Shown: one piece after another, positions 36,021 through 43,946 of the stretch
Numbering within the stretch: position 1 is the stretch's first letter
Layout of the letters: each line of letters starts with the position of its first letter
From: Rummeliibacillus sp044763875
GTDB taxonomy: Bacteria; Bacillota; Bacilli; Bacillales_A; Planococcaceae
NCBI RefSeq assembly: GCF_044763875.1
Contig: NZ_JBIWGZ010000002.1
Location: 620,001-684,000, forward strand
DNA length: 64,000 bases
Direction: 5' to 3'
The notes under the pieces: model-generated
What the model was told of the DNA's origin: nothing
Database searches by the model: none
Seen by the model: only the letters and a program-made list of their open reading frames with translations
Translations under genes and position numbers: made by a program

Positions 36021-36647
36021 ATGCATTCCTTATTTCCCTATTTCTTTTTAGGGGTTTCTTTAGCTGCTCCTATTGGGCCAGTAAAGGCTACTTTGCTTAA
36101 TTTAGGCATCAAAAACGGGTTTTTTCACGCTTGGTTTTTCAGTCTTGGAGCGATCGCCACAGATTTAATGTATATGCTCTTAGTGTACTTTGGCATTGGA
36201 AGTTTTATAGAATATCCAGTTTTCAAAACCATTTTATGGTCATTTGGCTGCTTTGTTCTATTGTATACAGGGATTGAGAATTTACTTACAATGCACAAAG
36301 TTAAACTTGATTCCAATTTTAAAAAAATGTTGCGTCTCAGACATTCACTTCTATCAGGATTCCTTATCGCATTATTAAACCCTTTAACAATTCTTTTTTG
36401 GCTAGGGATCTATGGCTCCGTTCTGGTAGGTGGATCAGGGAGACTAAGTGGATTTGAAATAGCACTTTATAGTCTTTTTATATTGTTGGGTATAATATTG
36501 GTGGATTTTATTATGGCAATTATATCAAGCGGTTCAAGGAAAGTTTTATCTTATAAGTTTTTAAACATCGTATCTGCTTTATCTTCTATTTCTATGATTG
36601 GATTCGGCATTCATTTTGGTATACAAGCATATAAATCGCTATTTTAA
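36021..36647 (+). CDS. LysE/RhtB-family amino acid exporter
   Basis: 208 residues, about six transmembrane helices, matching the family's size. The N-terminal FFLGVSLAAPIGPVKATLLNLGIKNG is the LysE signature (G-x-x-x-(G/A)-P-G-P), and the central LNPLTILFWLGIYGS is the second conserved helix. Exports amino acids or related small molecules; substrate unknown. Start: the second ATG at 36021 is 9 nt after GGAGG, whereas ATG 36015 is only 3 nt away. The MFS exporter follows 114 bp later in the same direction. Confidence 0.9.
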   Translation: MHSLFPYFFLGVSLAAPIGPVKATLLNLGIKNGFFHAWFFSLGAIATDLMYMLLVYFGIGSFIEYPVFKTILWSFGCFVLLYTGIENLLTMHKVKLDSNFKKMLRLRHSLLSGFLIALLNPLTILFWLGIYGSVLVGGSGRLSGFEIALYSLFILLGIILVDFIMAIISSGSRKVLSYKFLNIVSALSSISMIGFGIHFGIQAYKSLF

Positions 36648-36761
36648 TTTACCTCATCGTAAAAGTATTTTAACCTAAAATATAATAACCCTTGCACAGC
36701 ATAAATTCAGTACTTTTGGAAACCATATCTATATTATTGAAAAAAATATAGAGGTGTTTTT

Positions 36762-38009
36762 ATGGAGAATGCCGATAAAAATGAGGAAAAGGTTAGTATA
36801 TGGTGTATCATCAGCTTAGCCTCAATTCCTCTTGTTATGACACTTGGAAATTCTATGCTTATTCCGGTTCTCCCCATTTTGGAAAAAAAAGTGGGGATCT
36901 CTTCATTTCAATCAAGTATGATAATTACCAGTTACTCAGTTGCAGCCATCCTGCTCATTCCAGTAGCTGGTTATTTATCTGACCGTTTTGGTCGAAAAAT
37001 AGTCATCCTACCCAGTTTACTTTTAGCAATAATCGGTGGATTAATAGCTGCTTTGGCTTCATGGAAAATGGAAAATCCCTATACAATGATCATTATAGGA
37101 AGGATACTGCAAGGTATGGGGGCTGCTGGCGCTATGCCCATTGTTATACCACTCGTTGGCGATTTGTACAATGGTGACGATGAAAAAACAAGCTCCACTC
37201 TAGGAATTATCGAAACATCTAACACATTTGGAAAAGTTTTAAGTCCCATTCTCGGTTCAGCTTTTGCTGCCTTTTTATGGTTTCTTCCGTTTTTCTCTAT
37301 ATCTGTATTTAGTTTAATCTCTATTATCTTGATCTTCTTCTTTGTAAAAACACCAAAAGAAAAAGATGCTCCTATAGCATTTAAAGAATTTTGGAAAAGG
37401 GTCAAAAATACGTTTAAACAAGATGGTAGTTGGTTATTTGTAGTATTTCTAAATGGCATTTTCGTTATGCTAGTACTATTTGGCATGCTATTTTTCCTTT
37501 CTGAGCATCTTGAAAAAGGGCATCATATAAAAGGAGTTAAAAAGGGATTTGTTTTAGCAATTCCTTTATTATTGCTGTGTATCGCTTCGTACGTAACTGG
37601 AAGGAAAATTAAGGGCAATTTGAAAACAATTAAGGGAATAATCATTACTTGTTTAATCATTGTCTCTGCAAGCATTGTGTTCGTCGGATTTTCAAAGGAA
37701 AGTTTAACTCTTTTGTTGATCGTCACGAGTATAGCAGGAATCGCGTTAGGAGCACTTCTTCCAGTGCTCGACGCAATCATTACAGAAAATATTCAAAAAG
37801 AAGAGCGAGGTACAGTCACCTCTTTTTACAGCTCCGCTAGATATATTGGTGTTGCAGCTGGCCCTCCTATTATGTCACTCGTGATGGAAAATTACCTAAA
37901 CACTAGCTATATTGTGGCAGGCGTGTTAGGACTGATTCTGTTATTTTTAGTTCTGAAATATATAAAAGTCGAGGCAATCGGTGACGATAAAGGCAAATCT
38001 CCAAACTAA
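36762..38009 (+). CDS. Major facilitator superfamily exporter (DHA1 type)
   Basis: 415 residues with about twelve hydrophobic helices. Loop 2-3 motif A is present (GYLSDRFGRK, residues 70-79), and helix 5 carries a motif C-like GIIETSNTFGKVLSPILGS, a mark of drug/H+ antiporters. The C-terminal half has SFYSSARYIGVAAGPPIMS. Probably a multidrug or metabolite exporter; substrate unknown. Start ATG 36762 with GAGGTG 5-6 nt upstream. Terminator 4 bp after the stop. No regulator gene of the MarR or TetR type is adjacent. Confidence 0.92.
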   Translation: MENADKNEEKVSIWCIISLASIPLVMTLGNSMLIPVLPILEKKVGISSFQSSMIITSYSVAAILLIPVAGYLSDRFGRKIVILPSLLLAIIGGLIAALASWKMENPYTMIIIGRILQGMGAAGAMPIVIPLVGDLYNGDDEKTSSTLGIIETSNTFGKVLSPILGSAFAAFLWFLPFFSISVFSLISIILIFFFVKTPKEKDAPIAFKEFWKRVKNTFKQDGSWLFVVFLNGIFVMLVLFGMLFFLSEHLEKGHHIKGVKKGFVLAIPLLLLCIASYVTGRKIKGNLKTIKGIIITCLIIVSASIVFVGFSKESLTLLLIVTSIAGIALGALLPVLDAIITENIQKEERGTVTSFYSSARYIGVAAGPPIMSLVMENYLNTSYIVAGVLGLILLFLVLKYIKVEAIGDDKGKSPN

Positions 38010-38012
38010 CAA

Positions 38013-38048
38013 AAGGACGGATTCTTTTTAATTGCAGAATCCGTCCTT
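38013..38048 (+). terminator. Terminator of MFS gene
   Basis: A perfect 13-bp stem AAGGACGGATTCT / AGAATCCGTCCTT, 10-nt loop; the T-run is weak (AGTTATCTTTT). Confidence 0.8.
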
Positions 38049-38078
38049 AGTTATCTTTTCTGTGAAAAATATTTTCGC

Positions 38079-38626
38079 GAATTAATTTCATAATGCAAAT
38101 TTCAAATAGAATATACGAACTTAATGATATCCAATTTTGTTCAGTGTGGAGCGAAAAACGGCGAGTCCTCGAAAATGCATTCGTATTTCCTACGTGCGAT
38201 GTTAATTCAGTGAAGATTATTCATAGTCCTACGGGAAAAGCTTGAGCTGAAAGCCCCGCAGGAACGTAGAAAAGATAGTGAAAAAGTAAAAATAAATGGA
38301 AATTTATTACAAAAAACTTGTATTGCTATATTTGTTGATGTGGAATTAGCGAAGACTCCTGCGGGAAAGCGAGATAGGTGAGACCCCGCAGTGAACGAAG
38401 TGAGCGAGGAGGCTCAACGCTCGCCCGCGGAAAGCGAAGCTAATTCCACATCATGCAGAAAGCAGATTCATACTATTAATATTTGCATTTAAACACTTTA
38501 CAGTCCCTAAACGTAGTGACGAGGAGATTGAAGCCAAGCCCTTGGAAAGCCCGTCTGTAAAAGAACATCCAAATCTAAATATTAAAGAGTTTTTATTTAA
38601 AAACCGAAAATGGATTTAAATTGATC
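38079..38626. repeat. Composite repeat: family I element interrupted by family II palindrome (direct copy)
   Basis: The left terminal repeat GAATTAATTTCAT is clear; the right end (ATTTAAATTGATCC) is degenerate. Relative to the uninterrupted element at 41591-41840, about 259 bp are inserted between GAGCTGAAAGCCCCGCAG and GAGGAGATTGAAGCCAAG. The insert holds a palindrome closed by GATGTGGAATTAGC / GCTAATTCCACATC (38336-38453). Inverted relative to 27165-27681, with the same insertion point. Confidence 0.8.
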
Positions 38627-38665
38627 CTCGTATATAAAATATATCCAAAAAAACCTACAAATATT

Positions 38666-38974
38666 TTATTTAGAATTTACGCTAATAAGAATGAGTGTGA
38701 TTCCTGCAAAGAGGCAAATCATTCTAGTCACAGAAATTTTATCAGCTAGTCCAAATAATGCAATTGCCGTAGTTACAATTAATACAGTTGGCCCTACTAA
38801 AGCAAGCATCGTATTAATATAGAAAGCTTTTTCTAAACTATTGAATTTTAACATAAACAAAGCAGCTGTTACTTCAATACTTCCAGACAGTAGACGCAAA
38901 ATAACAATAAGAAGAAGCGATTTTTCAATAACTTTCATCATCCAATCTTTATTAAGGTTAAGTTTTAAGATCAT
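38666..38974 (-). CDS. yqhV: YqhV-like (DUF2619) small membrane protein
   Basis: 102 residues, three hydrophobic helices. LRLLSGSIEVTAALFMLKF, then AFYINTMLALVGPTVLIVTTAI and a C-terminal ICLFAGITLILI match Bacillus YqhV (LRVLSSMIELTAA ... VNSILAIVGPLIFI ... LIFTGVVLILAG). In Bacillus yqhV sits beside the spoIIIA sporulation operon; here it is alone next to a repeat element. Function unknown. No clear ribosome binding site at ATG 38974; internal Met12/Met13 could be the start. Confidence 0.8.
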   Translation of the reverse strand: MILKLNLNKDWMMKVIEKSLLLIVILRLLSGSIEVTAALFMLKFNSLEKAFYINTMLALVGPTVLIVTTAIALFGLADKISVTRMICLFAGITLILISVNSK

Positions 38975-39110
38975 GCAACTAAAGCTGTTTAATTGCCTTT
39001 AAAATATCTATACAGCTTTTATTTTAAGAAAATCGTCAAATTCAATATATGTATGATTGATACGGATTATTTTTGTTATCTCATTATTTTTATTGCAAAA
39101 TCGCTCATAG

Positions 39111-39143
39111 AAAAAGCCATCTGATCTAATAGAGATCAGATGG
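39111..39143 (-). terminator. Terminator of hpaB-like gene
   Basis: CCATCTGATCT pairs with AGATCAGATGG, perfect over 11 bp with a 4-nt loop, followed by T-run on the minus strand. Confidence 0.9.
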
Positions 39144-39205
39144 TTAATGTAGGTAGGTCCTATTTGCTGTCTAAAATCTTGTAAGGAGATAGGCTCTTTG
39201 TATAG

Positions 39206-40639
39206 CTATTCTAGTTTTCTCTTGATGAGCTCAACATATTGTTTTTTGTCATAATCTTGATAAATTCCCATTGTTAATCTCACTGGATCTCCGAAGAAAA
39301 AGCGTTCGTATAGTGTTTGGCGTGTGCCAAAAGGGCTCATAGTGGCATCCCATGCTAAGCGAAATAGTTTGACACGGTCTTCTGCATTATTTCCTTTGGA
39401 TTGAAGGTATTGATCTAAATCTTTTCTAATTGGAGAGTGAAATGCGCTTTCTGTAGGGATGGACATTAGTCCACTTGCTCCTAGCAACTGCACAATTTCC
39501 GTAAATCGTGGATATACTTTAGCAAAAATATTATTGGCAATTCTAAGTGTGATGAAATCCGGTTGCATTAAACCAGATTCATTCACTTTTGCTTCTACTT
39601 CAGATTTAATCACTAAAGCCTTCAAAGTTTCTAACGCAACCATGATTTCAGCAGCCTTTTCTTGCACATGTTGGTAGATTGAAATATTGATTGAATCGAT
39701 GATGGACAGAACAATCCCCAGCATGAATTCGGTTTTTACAATCTGTCGAGATAGAACCTGATGCAATGCAAATGGTTGAAACGAGCTTTGGTTAAGATAA
39801 GACTGCGCAACATCTATATTGTCATAAAAGAATACACGATCCCAAGGAACCAATACATTATCAAAAACAACAATCGTATCCATCTCTTCAAAGCGAGAGC
39901 TCAATGGATAGTTAAATTTGGAATCTCCTCCAACAAAGGATTCTCTACAAATAAACTTAAGTCCTTTGCTGTTGCTAGGAATGGAGAATGCAAATCCACT
40001 TTCATCATCATATGGTCTACCTGCTGAAACTAAGAGCATTTCATCTGTTATTCCGCCCTGTGTTGCAAGTAAACGAGCTCCTTTTATAACTAATCCTTCA
40101 TCTGTTCTATCCACAATACTTGCTGAAATAGGCTCTGCTGATCTTTCCCAATAGTTTAAACTTCGATCTACTTGTGGTTCAATAAAAGTATGAGTAAGGG
40201 ATAAATCATTATCACGGACATATTCATAGTATTTTCTAATATTCTCTGGAAAACAATTCTCCTCTCCTTCCAGCAAATGTGCTGAAGCTGCAAGCGTCAT
40301 TAGCGTCGTATTCATATAATCTGGACTTCTTCCCATCATTCCGTTACTCTCTCTAGCCCACTGCTGTACCATCGCTCGTTTCTTTGCTAAATCTTCTTTA
40401 GTCTTTGGCATTAAAAAGGACAATCCCACTGCTTCACCAGTTGATGGAGATGTATAAGTCATCTTATCTTTTAATTTATCATCATTTTGCAAATCGTAAA
40501 GACTTGCTTGACTTTGCATTACCCCCTTAAACGCTGGATGTTCCGAAATATTGCCCATCACCTGTTTTCCATCGATCCATACATTCGTATTCAGCTTATT
40601 AATCCGATCAATGTATTGTGCTCCTGTAATCGCAGGCAT
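39206..40639 (-). CDS. 4-hydroxyphenylacetate 3-monooxygenase oxygenase component (HpaB family)
   Basis: 477 residues, the usual size of FADH2-dependent HpaB/HpaH oxygenases (acyl-CoA dehydrogenase fold). Recognised by TGAQYIDRINKLNTNVWIDG at the N-terminus, SLTHTFIEPQVDRS, GLVIKGARLLATQGGITDEMLL, DNVLVPWDRVFFY and the C-terminal FHSPIRKDLDQYLQSKG. It hydroxylates a phenolic substrate using reduced flavin from a partner reductase (HpaC), which is not in this window. Start: ATG 40639 with GAGGAGG 6 nt upstream; the extended ORF start (TTG 40663) is unsupported. Alone, without ring-cleavage genes, so the substrate may not be hydroxyphenylacetate. Confidence 0.9.
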   Translation of the reverse strand: MPAITGAQYIDRINKLNTNVWIDGKQVMGNISEHPAFKGVMQSQASLYDLQNDDKLKDKMTYTSPSTGEAVGLSFLMPKTKEDLAKKRAMVQQWARESNGMMGRSPDYMNTTLMTLAASAHLLEGEENCFPENIRKYYEYVRDNDLSLTHTFIEPQVDRSLNYWERSAEPISASIVDRTDEGLVIKGARLLATQGGITDEMLLVSAGRPYDDESGFAFSIPSNSKGLKFICRESFVGGDSKFNYPLSSRFEEMDTIVVFDNVLVPWDRVFFYDNIDVAQSYLNQSSFQPFALHQVLSRQIVKTEFMLGIVLSIIDSINISIYQHVQEKAAEIMVALETLKALVIKSEVEAKVNESGLMQPDFITLRIANNIFAKVYPRFTEIVQLLGASGLMSIPTESAFHSPIRKDLDQYLQSKGNNAEDRVKLFRLAWDATMSPFGTRQTLYERFFFGDPVRLTMGIYQDYDKKQYVELIKRKLE

Positions 40640-40792
40640 ATCTTTCCTCCTCGTTCTTATCAATACAAAATACCAACCAAAATCAGGTATGCGTCTAAGT
40701 TTATACTATGAAAAATACTGCTGAACGGTGACAATTAGGAAGGAGAGGAGAAAATGATTGAGGAGACTTCTGCCAATCCATTTTAGTTCCAC

Positions 40793-40828
40793 AACAAAAT
40801 GCCTCAAATCTCCAAAGAGATAAGAGGC
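40793..40828 (-). terminator. Probable terminator of the SASP-like gene
   Basis: Minus strand: GCCTCTTATCTC pairs imperfectly with GAGATTTGAGGC over a TTTG loop, followed by ATTTTGTTG. Confidence 0.6.
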
Positions 40829-40873
40829 TCTATGAAAATATATCGAATTGAATGCGGTAAGGATAAGTGGATT

Positions 40874-41146
40874 CTACTCCGCTTCTAATTCTTTATCAAG
40901 CATCTCAAAAATCTCATTATAGCTAGGACCGGATTCGGCATTTAATCTTTTTACTTCATTAATATCCGTTCCAGTCCATGTATACTTTTTTGGCTCATCG
41001 ATATCTGGCACATCAATAGAAGGAGTTCCTACATCACTATTCGCAATAATTTCTTTCATTTCATTAAATGTTGGTCCAGATTCTGCATTTTGTCTTTTTA
41101 CTTCCTCAATATCAGTTCCTACGGATGTAAATTTCTTGCCACTCAT
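40874..41146 (-). CDS. Small protein with two gamma-type SASP-like motifs
   Basis: 90 residues. Two copies of GTDI-x-EVKR-x-NAESG-x-(S/T)-(F/Y)-NE occur at about 10-27 and 58-75, joined by an acidic linker rich in Asp, Pro and Ile. The motif matches the repeat of gamma-type small acid-soluble spore proteins but the linker lacks the germination-protease site. Only about 30 bp separate it from the 95-residue gene upstream, in the same direction. ATG 41146 has a perfect GGAGGTGAG. A spore or DNA/protein storage role is inferred; another possibility is a separate family that shares only this motif. Confidence 0.75.
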   Translation of the reverse strand: MSGKKFTSVGTDIEEVKRQNAESGPTFNEMKEIIANSDVGTPSIDVPDIDEPKKYTWTGTDINEVKRLNAESGPSYNEIFEMLDKELEAE

Positions 41147-41179
41147 TTACTCACCTCCATTGTGCATCTAACTAGTGTC

Positions 41180-41467
41180 TTAATCTGCACCTAATTGCTC
41201 TTCAAATGTCTCATTTGTTTCATTTTTAGAAGGATGAGGTTCTACTTTTCCCCCTTGTGCTTCGTGGATAGTCAGACCACCTGATGAGAAAATTGGAGGC
41301 TTATTATAATTTACCGGGTGGCTATAAGCAGATGTAGCAGTTCCACCATAATCTGCAACGACCGATTTAATTGCGTTGCTCGTTGTACCTGGATATGTGC
41401 CTTTTCCTATAACTTTTTCTACACCTGTTTCAGTCTTCGTAGATTTCTTTAGATTGTCATTATTCAA
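41180..41467 (-). CDS. Hypothetical 95-residue protein in SASP-like operon
   Basis: No family recognised. Polar, Gly/Thr/Ser-rich N-terminal half (TGVEKVIGKGTYPGTTSNAI), His/Pro-rich middle (AYSHPVNYNKPPIFSSGG) and acidic tail. No signal peptide or hydrophobic segment. Start TTG 41467 with an ideal GGAGGTGATTCA before it. The SASP-like gene follows after about 30 bp, so a shared transcript and spore function are plausible. Confidence 0.65.
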   Translation of the reverse strand: MNNDNLKKSTKTETGVEKVIGKGTYPGTTSNAIKSVVADYGGTATSAYSHPVNYNKPPIFSSGGLTIHEAQGGKVEPHPSKNETNETFEEQLGAD

Positions 41468-41590
41468 TGAATCACCTCCATATTATGTACTGTTATACTT
41501 CCACAAAAGAAAATTTTTATGAGAACGTTTTTCTATTATTGGAAAGGAATTTTAGTTTGGGGTACTATTTTTTCTGATTATGATATGAAT

Positions 41591-41840
41591 TGATTCAATT
41601 TCATCATGCAAAGTTCATATGAAATATATGAACATTTAGTGATATCCAATTTTGTTCATTGTGGAGCGAAAGACGGCGACTCCTACGGGAAAAGCTTGAG
41701 CTGAAAGCCCCGCAAGGAGATTGAAGCCAAGCCCGTGGAAAGCGCCGTCTGTAGCGGAACATCCACATCTGAATATTGAAAAGTTAATGTGTTGAAATGT
41801 TCGTAATTATAAACGAAAACAGATCTATGAAATTGATTCA
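41591..41840. repeat. Family I repeat element, uninterrupted reference copy
   Basis: 250 bp with terminal inverted repeats TGATTCAATTTCAT (41591-41604) and ATGAAATTGATTCA (41827-41840), matching at 13 of 14 positions. A GC-rich centre has its own inverted parts, GAAAGACGGCG and CGCCGTCTG. No ORF credible within. The 67-codon ORF that begins in its right end (41797-42000) has no ribosome binding site. 41841-42100 shows nothing else. Confidence 0.8.
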
Positions 41841-42100
41841 ATTGTCTAAAAACAGATATCTTTTAGGATGTGAATTGTTTCCATCGAGAGATGACTACAA
41901 TCCGATAAATGCAGCTGAACTAAAAAATGCACGCCAAAACTTAAACTGCAAACAAAGCAAATCAATTAGAGGGTTTTGCCAATCAAAAACTCAATCTTAG
42001 CCAAAATTGCATTTGTATTACTTACCTATTTCTAACACCTAGTTATAATTTCTCCTCTTTTTGGAAAGGATGTATTTAGCTTTTTAAGAAGGAGGTGGAA

Positions 42101-42478
42101 ATGATGATTAAGAAGTTAGTTACTGTTGTACTTGTATGTTTTATCTCTTTTTTAGCAGGATCGTATTATACTATGAACAATCCTTCCACTCCCCTCAATG
42201 ATTGGAATAAAACGAGTGTTGAGTTATTTGCTTCTACACCTGCCACCCTGAATTCGGCTTTTGAAGACTTAAAAATTGTCTTAACTACATCAATGGATTT
42301 TATTGATAGTAAAATAGACAACTTACTGGCCCACCCAAAAGATGTTTCCGATAATATAGAAAAGAATCAGCCTAAACAAGGCAATCCTTTAGAAAAACCG
42401 GCTGATGATTTGCAAAAAATAGATGTGGATCATGAAGAAAAAGATATTATGCCAGCAAGAGGTGGGATTGAAATTTGA
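42101..42478 (+). CDS. Hypothetical membrane-anchored protein, 125 residues
   Basis: One N-terminal transmembrane segment or uncleaved signal anchor (KKLVTVVLVCFISFLAGSYY), then a hydrophilic, helix-rich region with acidic/Lys content. No family recognised. AAGGAGG lies 5 nt before ATG 42101 and 8 nt before ATG 42104, so either Met may be used; the GTG at 42095 overlaps the ribosome binding site. Strong terminator downstream supports a real single-gene unit. Confidence 0.65.
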   Translation: MMIKKLVTVVLVCFISFLAGSYYTMNNPSTPLNDWNKTSVELFASTPATLNSAFEDLKIVLTTSMDFIDSKIDNLLAHPKDVSDNIEKNQPKQGNPLEKPADDLQKIDVDHEEKDIMPARGGIEI

Positions 42479-42507
42479 GTAAAATATCTCCCTCAGTAGA
42501 ACAATTA

Positions 42508-42560
42508 AAGAAATACCCCATCCAAGTTCGAAAAAATCATGGATGGGGTATTTTTTGTTT
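42508..42560 (+). terminator. Terminator of the 125-residue protein gene
   Basis: A 14-bp perfect stem AAATACCCCATCCA / TGGATGGGGTATTT with a 15-nt loop and T-run. Confidence 0.95.
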
Positions 42561-42713
42561 TTAAAAGTCTACTTATTAAACTATAGATTGAGCTGTATTT
42601 TCGCTAATTAAAGACTTAATTTGTTGTGAATTGTGTCTGTGCTAGGCACTATTTAACATAATATATGATATAGTTGATTTTTAAGTTAAATTAATAACAA
42701 ATCGAGGTGCAGC

Positions 42714-43553
42714 ATGAGAAAATGGAAATTTTCAGGTGCAATACTATGTTTATTGGTAATGGTATGCTCACTGATTCCTCAGAATAAAGTAGAAGCAAAA
42801 ACGGGAAATATCCCTCATTCCCTAACCTTTAATAACAATATTAAAGTCAAAACCCTTTTTTACCCTTACCGTGATCCTTCCAATATAACTAGTTATCAGG
42901 CTAAGGGATTGCAAGGTATTACAGTTGATGAAAATAATAATTTTTATCTTACATATGTGACCGGTGATAAAAACCATTATGGATATATATATAAGTATAA
43001 TAAAAATGGTAAGTTGCTTAAAAAGAGTAAACGTTTAACTATTGGTCATGGACAAGCTATTTCCTATAAAAATGGATCCATCTATCAATTAGCGGATATT
43101 AGAGGTCAATCTAGCTATACCCTTTACAAAATAAACGCAACAACTCTCAAAGTAGTTCAAAAGTGGAAAATTCCTTCAACTATTCATCCAAATGTCATCG
43201 CCATGTTGGACAGCAAAACAGTTATGGGTGTATCAAAATCAGGAAATGGTTATGATTTAAATAAAATCCACCTTGGAAAAGGAATAAATGCAACACGGAA
43301 ATGGCAGGAAAAAATCCACATTAATGGTCTAATTGGAAAGACACCAGGAAAAGAAGTACAAGGATTTGCGTATGGCAAAGGGAAATTTTATCTACTTTCC
43401 AATGGCCAATACATGACATTTAAACCGGATGGCTCTCAAATAAAACGCGTATCTTTAAATACCAACCGAGAACCTGAAGGCATTTCCATCACCAATAGTG
43501 GAAGAATTGTCATTGGCTTCAACAAAGTGAATGAAATATTTATCGAACAATAA
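42714..43553 (+). CDS. Secreted protein, probable beta-propeller, function unknown
   Basis: 279 residues. Signal peptide about 1-28 (KFSGAILCLLVMVCSLIPQ...VEAK). The mature part is a series of strands with repeating sequence texture such as GLQGITVDENNNFYLTYVTGD, GYIYKYNKNGKLLKKS, GFAYGKGKFYLLSNG and EPEGISITNSGRIVIGF; this looks like a WD/NHL-type propeller. No catalytic motif recognised. Helveticin-J-like bacteriocins have a comparable fold, so that is a possible relation (weak). GAGGTG lies 5 nt before ATG 42714. Single gene, strong terminator. Confidence 0.75.
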   Translation: MRKWKFSGAILCLLVMVCSLIPQNKVEAKTGNIPHSLTFNNNIKVKTLFYPYRDPSNITSYQAKGLQGITVDENNNFYLTYVTGDKNHYGYIYKYNKNGKLLKKSKRLTIGHGQAISYKNGSIYQLADIRGQSSYTLYKINATTLKVVQKWKIPSTIHPNVIAMLDSKTVMGVSKSGNGYDLNKIHLGKGINATRKWQEKIHINGLIGKTPGKEVQGFAYGKGKFYLLSNGQYMTFKPDGSQIKRVSLNTNREPEGISITNSGRIVIGFNKVNEIFIEQ

Positions 43554-43654
43554 TGTAGCTTATTTTTAATTGGAATTTTTAGAAACCCATTCGTATTCTA
43601 CGAGGGCGTTGAAAAACTTACGTTATTAAAATGGTTAATTTTTTTTACATACAG

Positions 43655-43703
43655 ATCCGGCACTTTTTGTTCGATCGATTTTGAACAAAAAGTGCCGGAT
43701 TTC
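43655..43703 (+). terminator. Exceptionally long perfect terminator hairpin
   Basis: An 18-bp perfect stem, ATCCGGCACTTTTTGTTC and its complement, with a 10-nt loop, followed by TTCTTTGTTT. It ends the secreted propeller gene. 43704-43899 shows no gene. Confidence 0.9.
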
Positions 43704-43899
43704 TTTGTTTACTTTCTCTCTTTTTCATACAGTAATTTCAAATCCATTTGTTATAGACGACAAATATCATTGTGGCACCTTGAACTTCCATGCCAAATAA
43801 CCCCAAAGAGGATGCTGTATTTTCGCTTCGTTTTTATAGCGCTTGGCATCACGGATAAATCTATTTATCTCTGCTCATTTCACGTCCTAAAAAAGATTA

Positions 43900-43938
43900 A
43901 AAATAGCACCTAGTTTCTAATGAAACTAGGTGCTATTT
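43900..43938 (-). terminator. Terminator of the YknX-like gene
   Basis: A 16-bp perfect stem AAATAGCACCTAGTTT / AAACTAGGTGCTATTT, 6-nt loop, T-rich tract on the minus strand. No further gene is co-transcribed behind yknX. Confidence 0.92.
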
Positions 43939-43946
43939 ATGTGTTG

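Noticed and set aside
41797..42000. 67-codon ORF partly inside a family I repeat
   Set aside because: No ribosome binding site and its start lies within the repeat.
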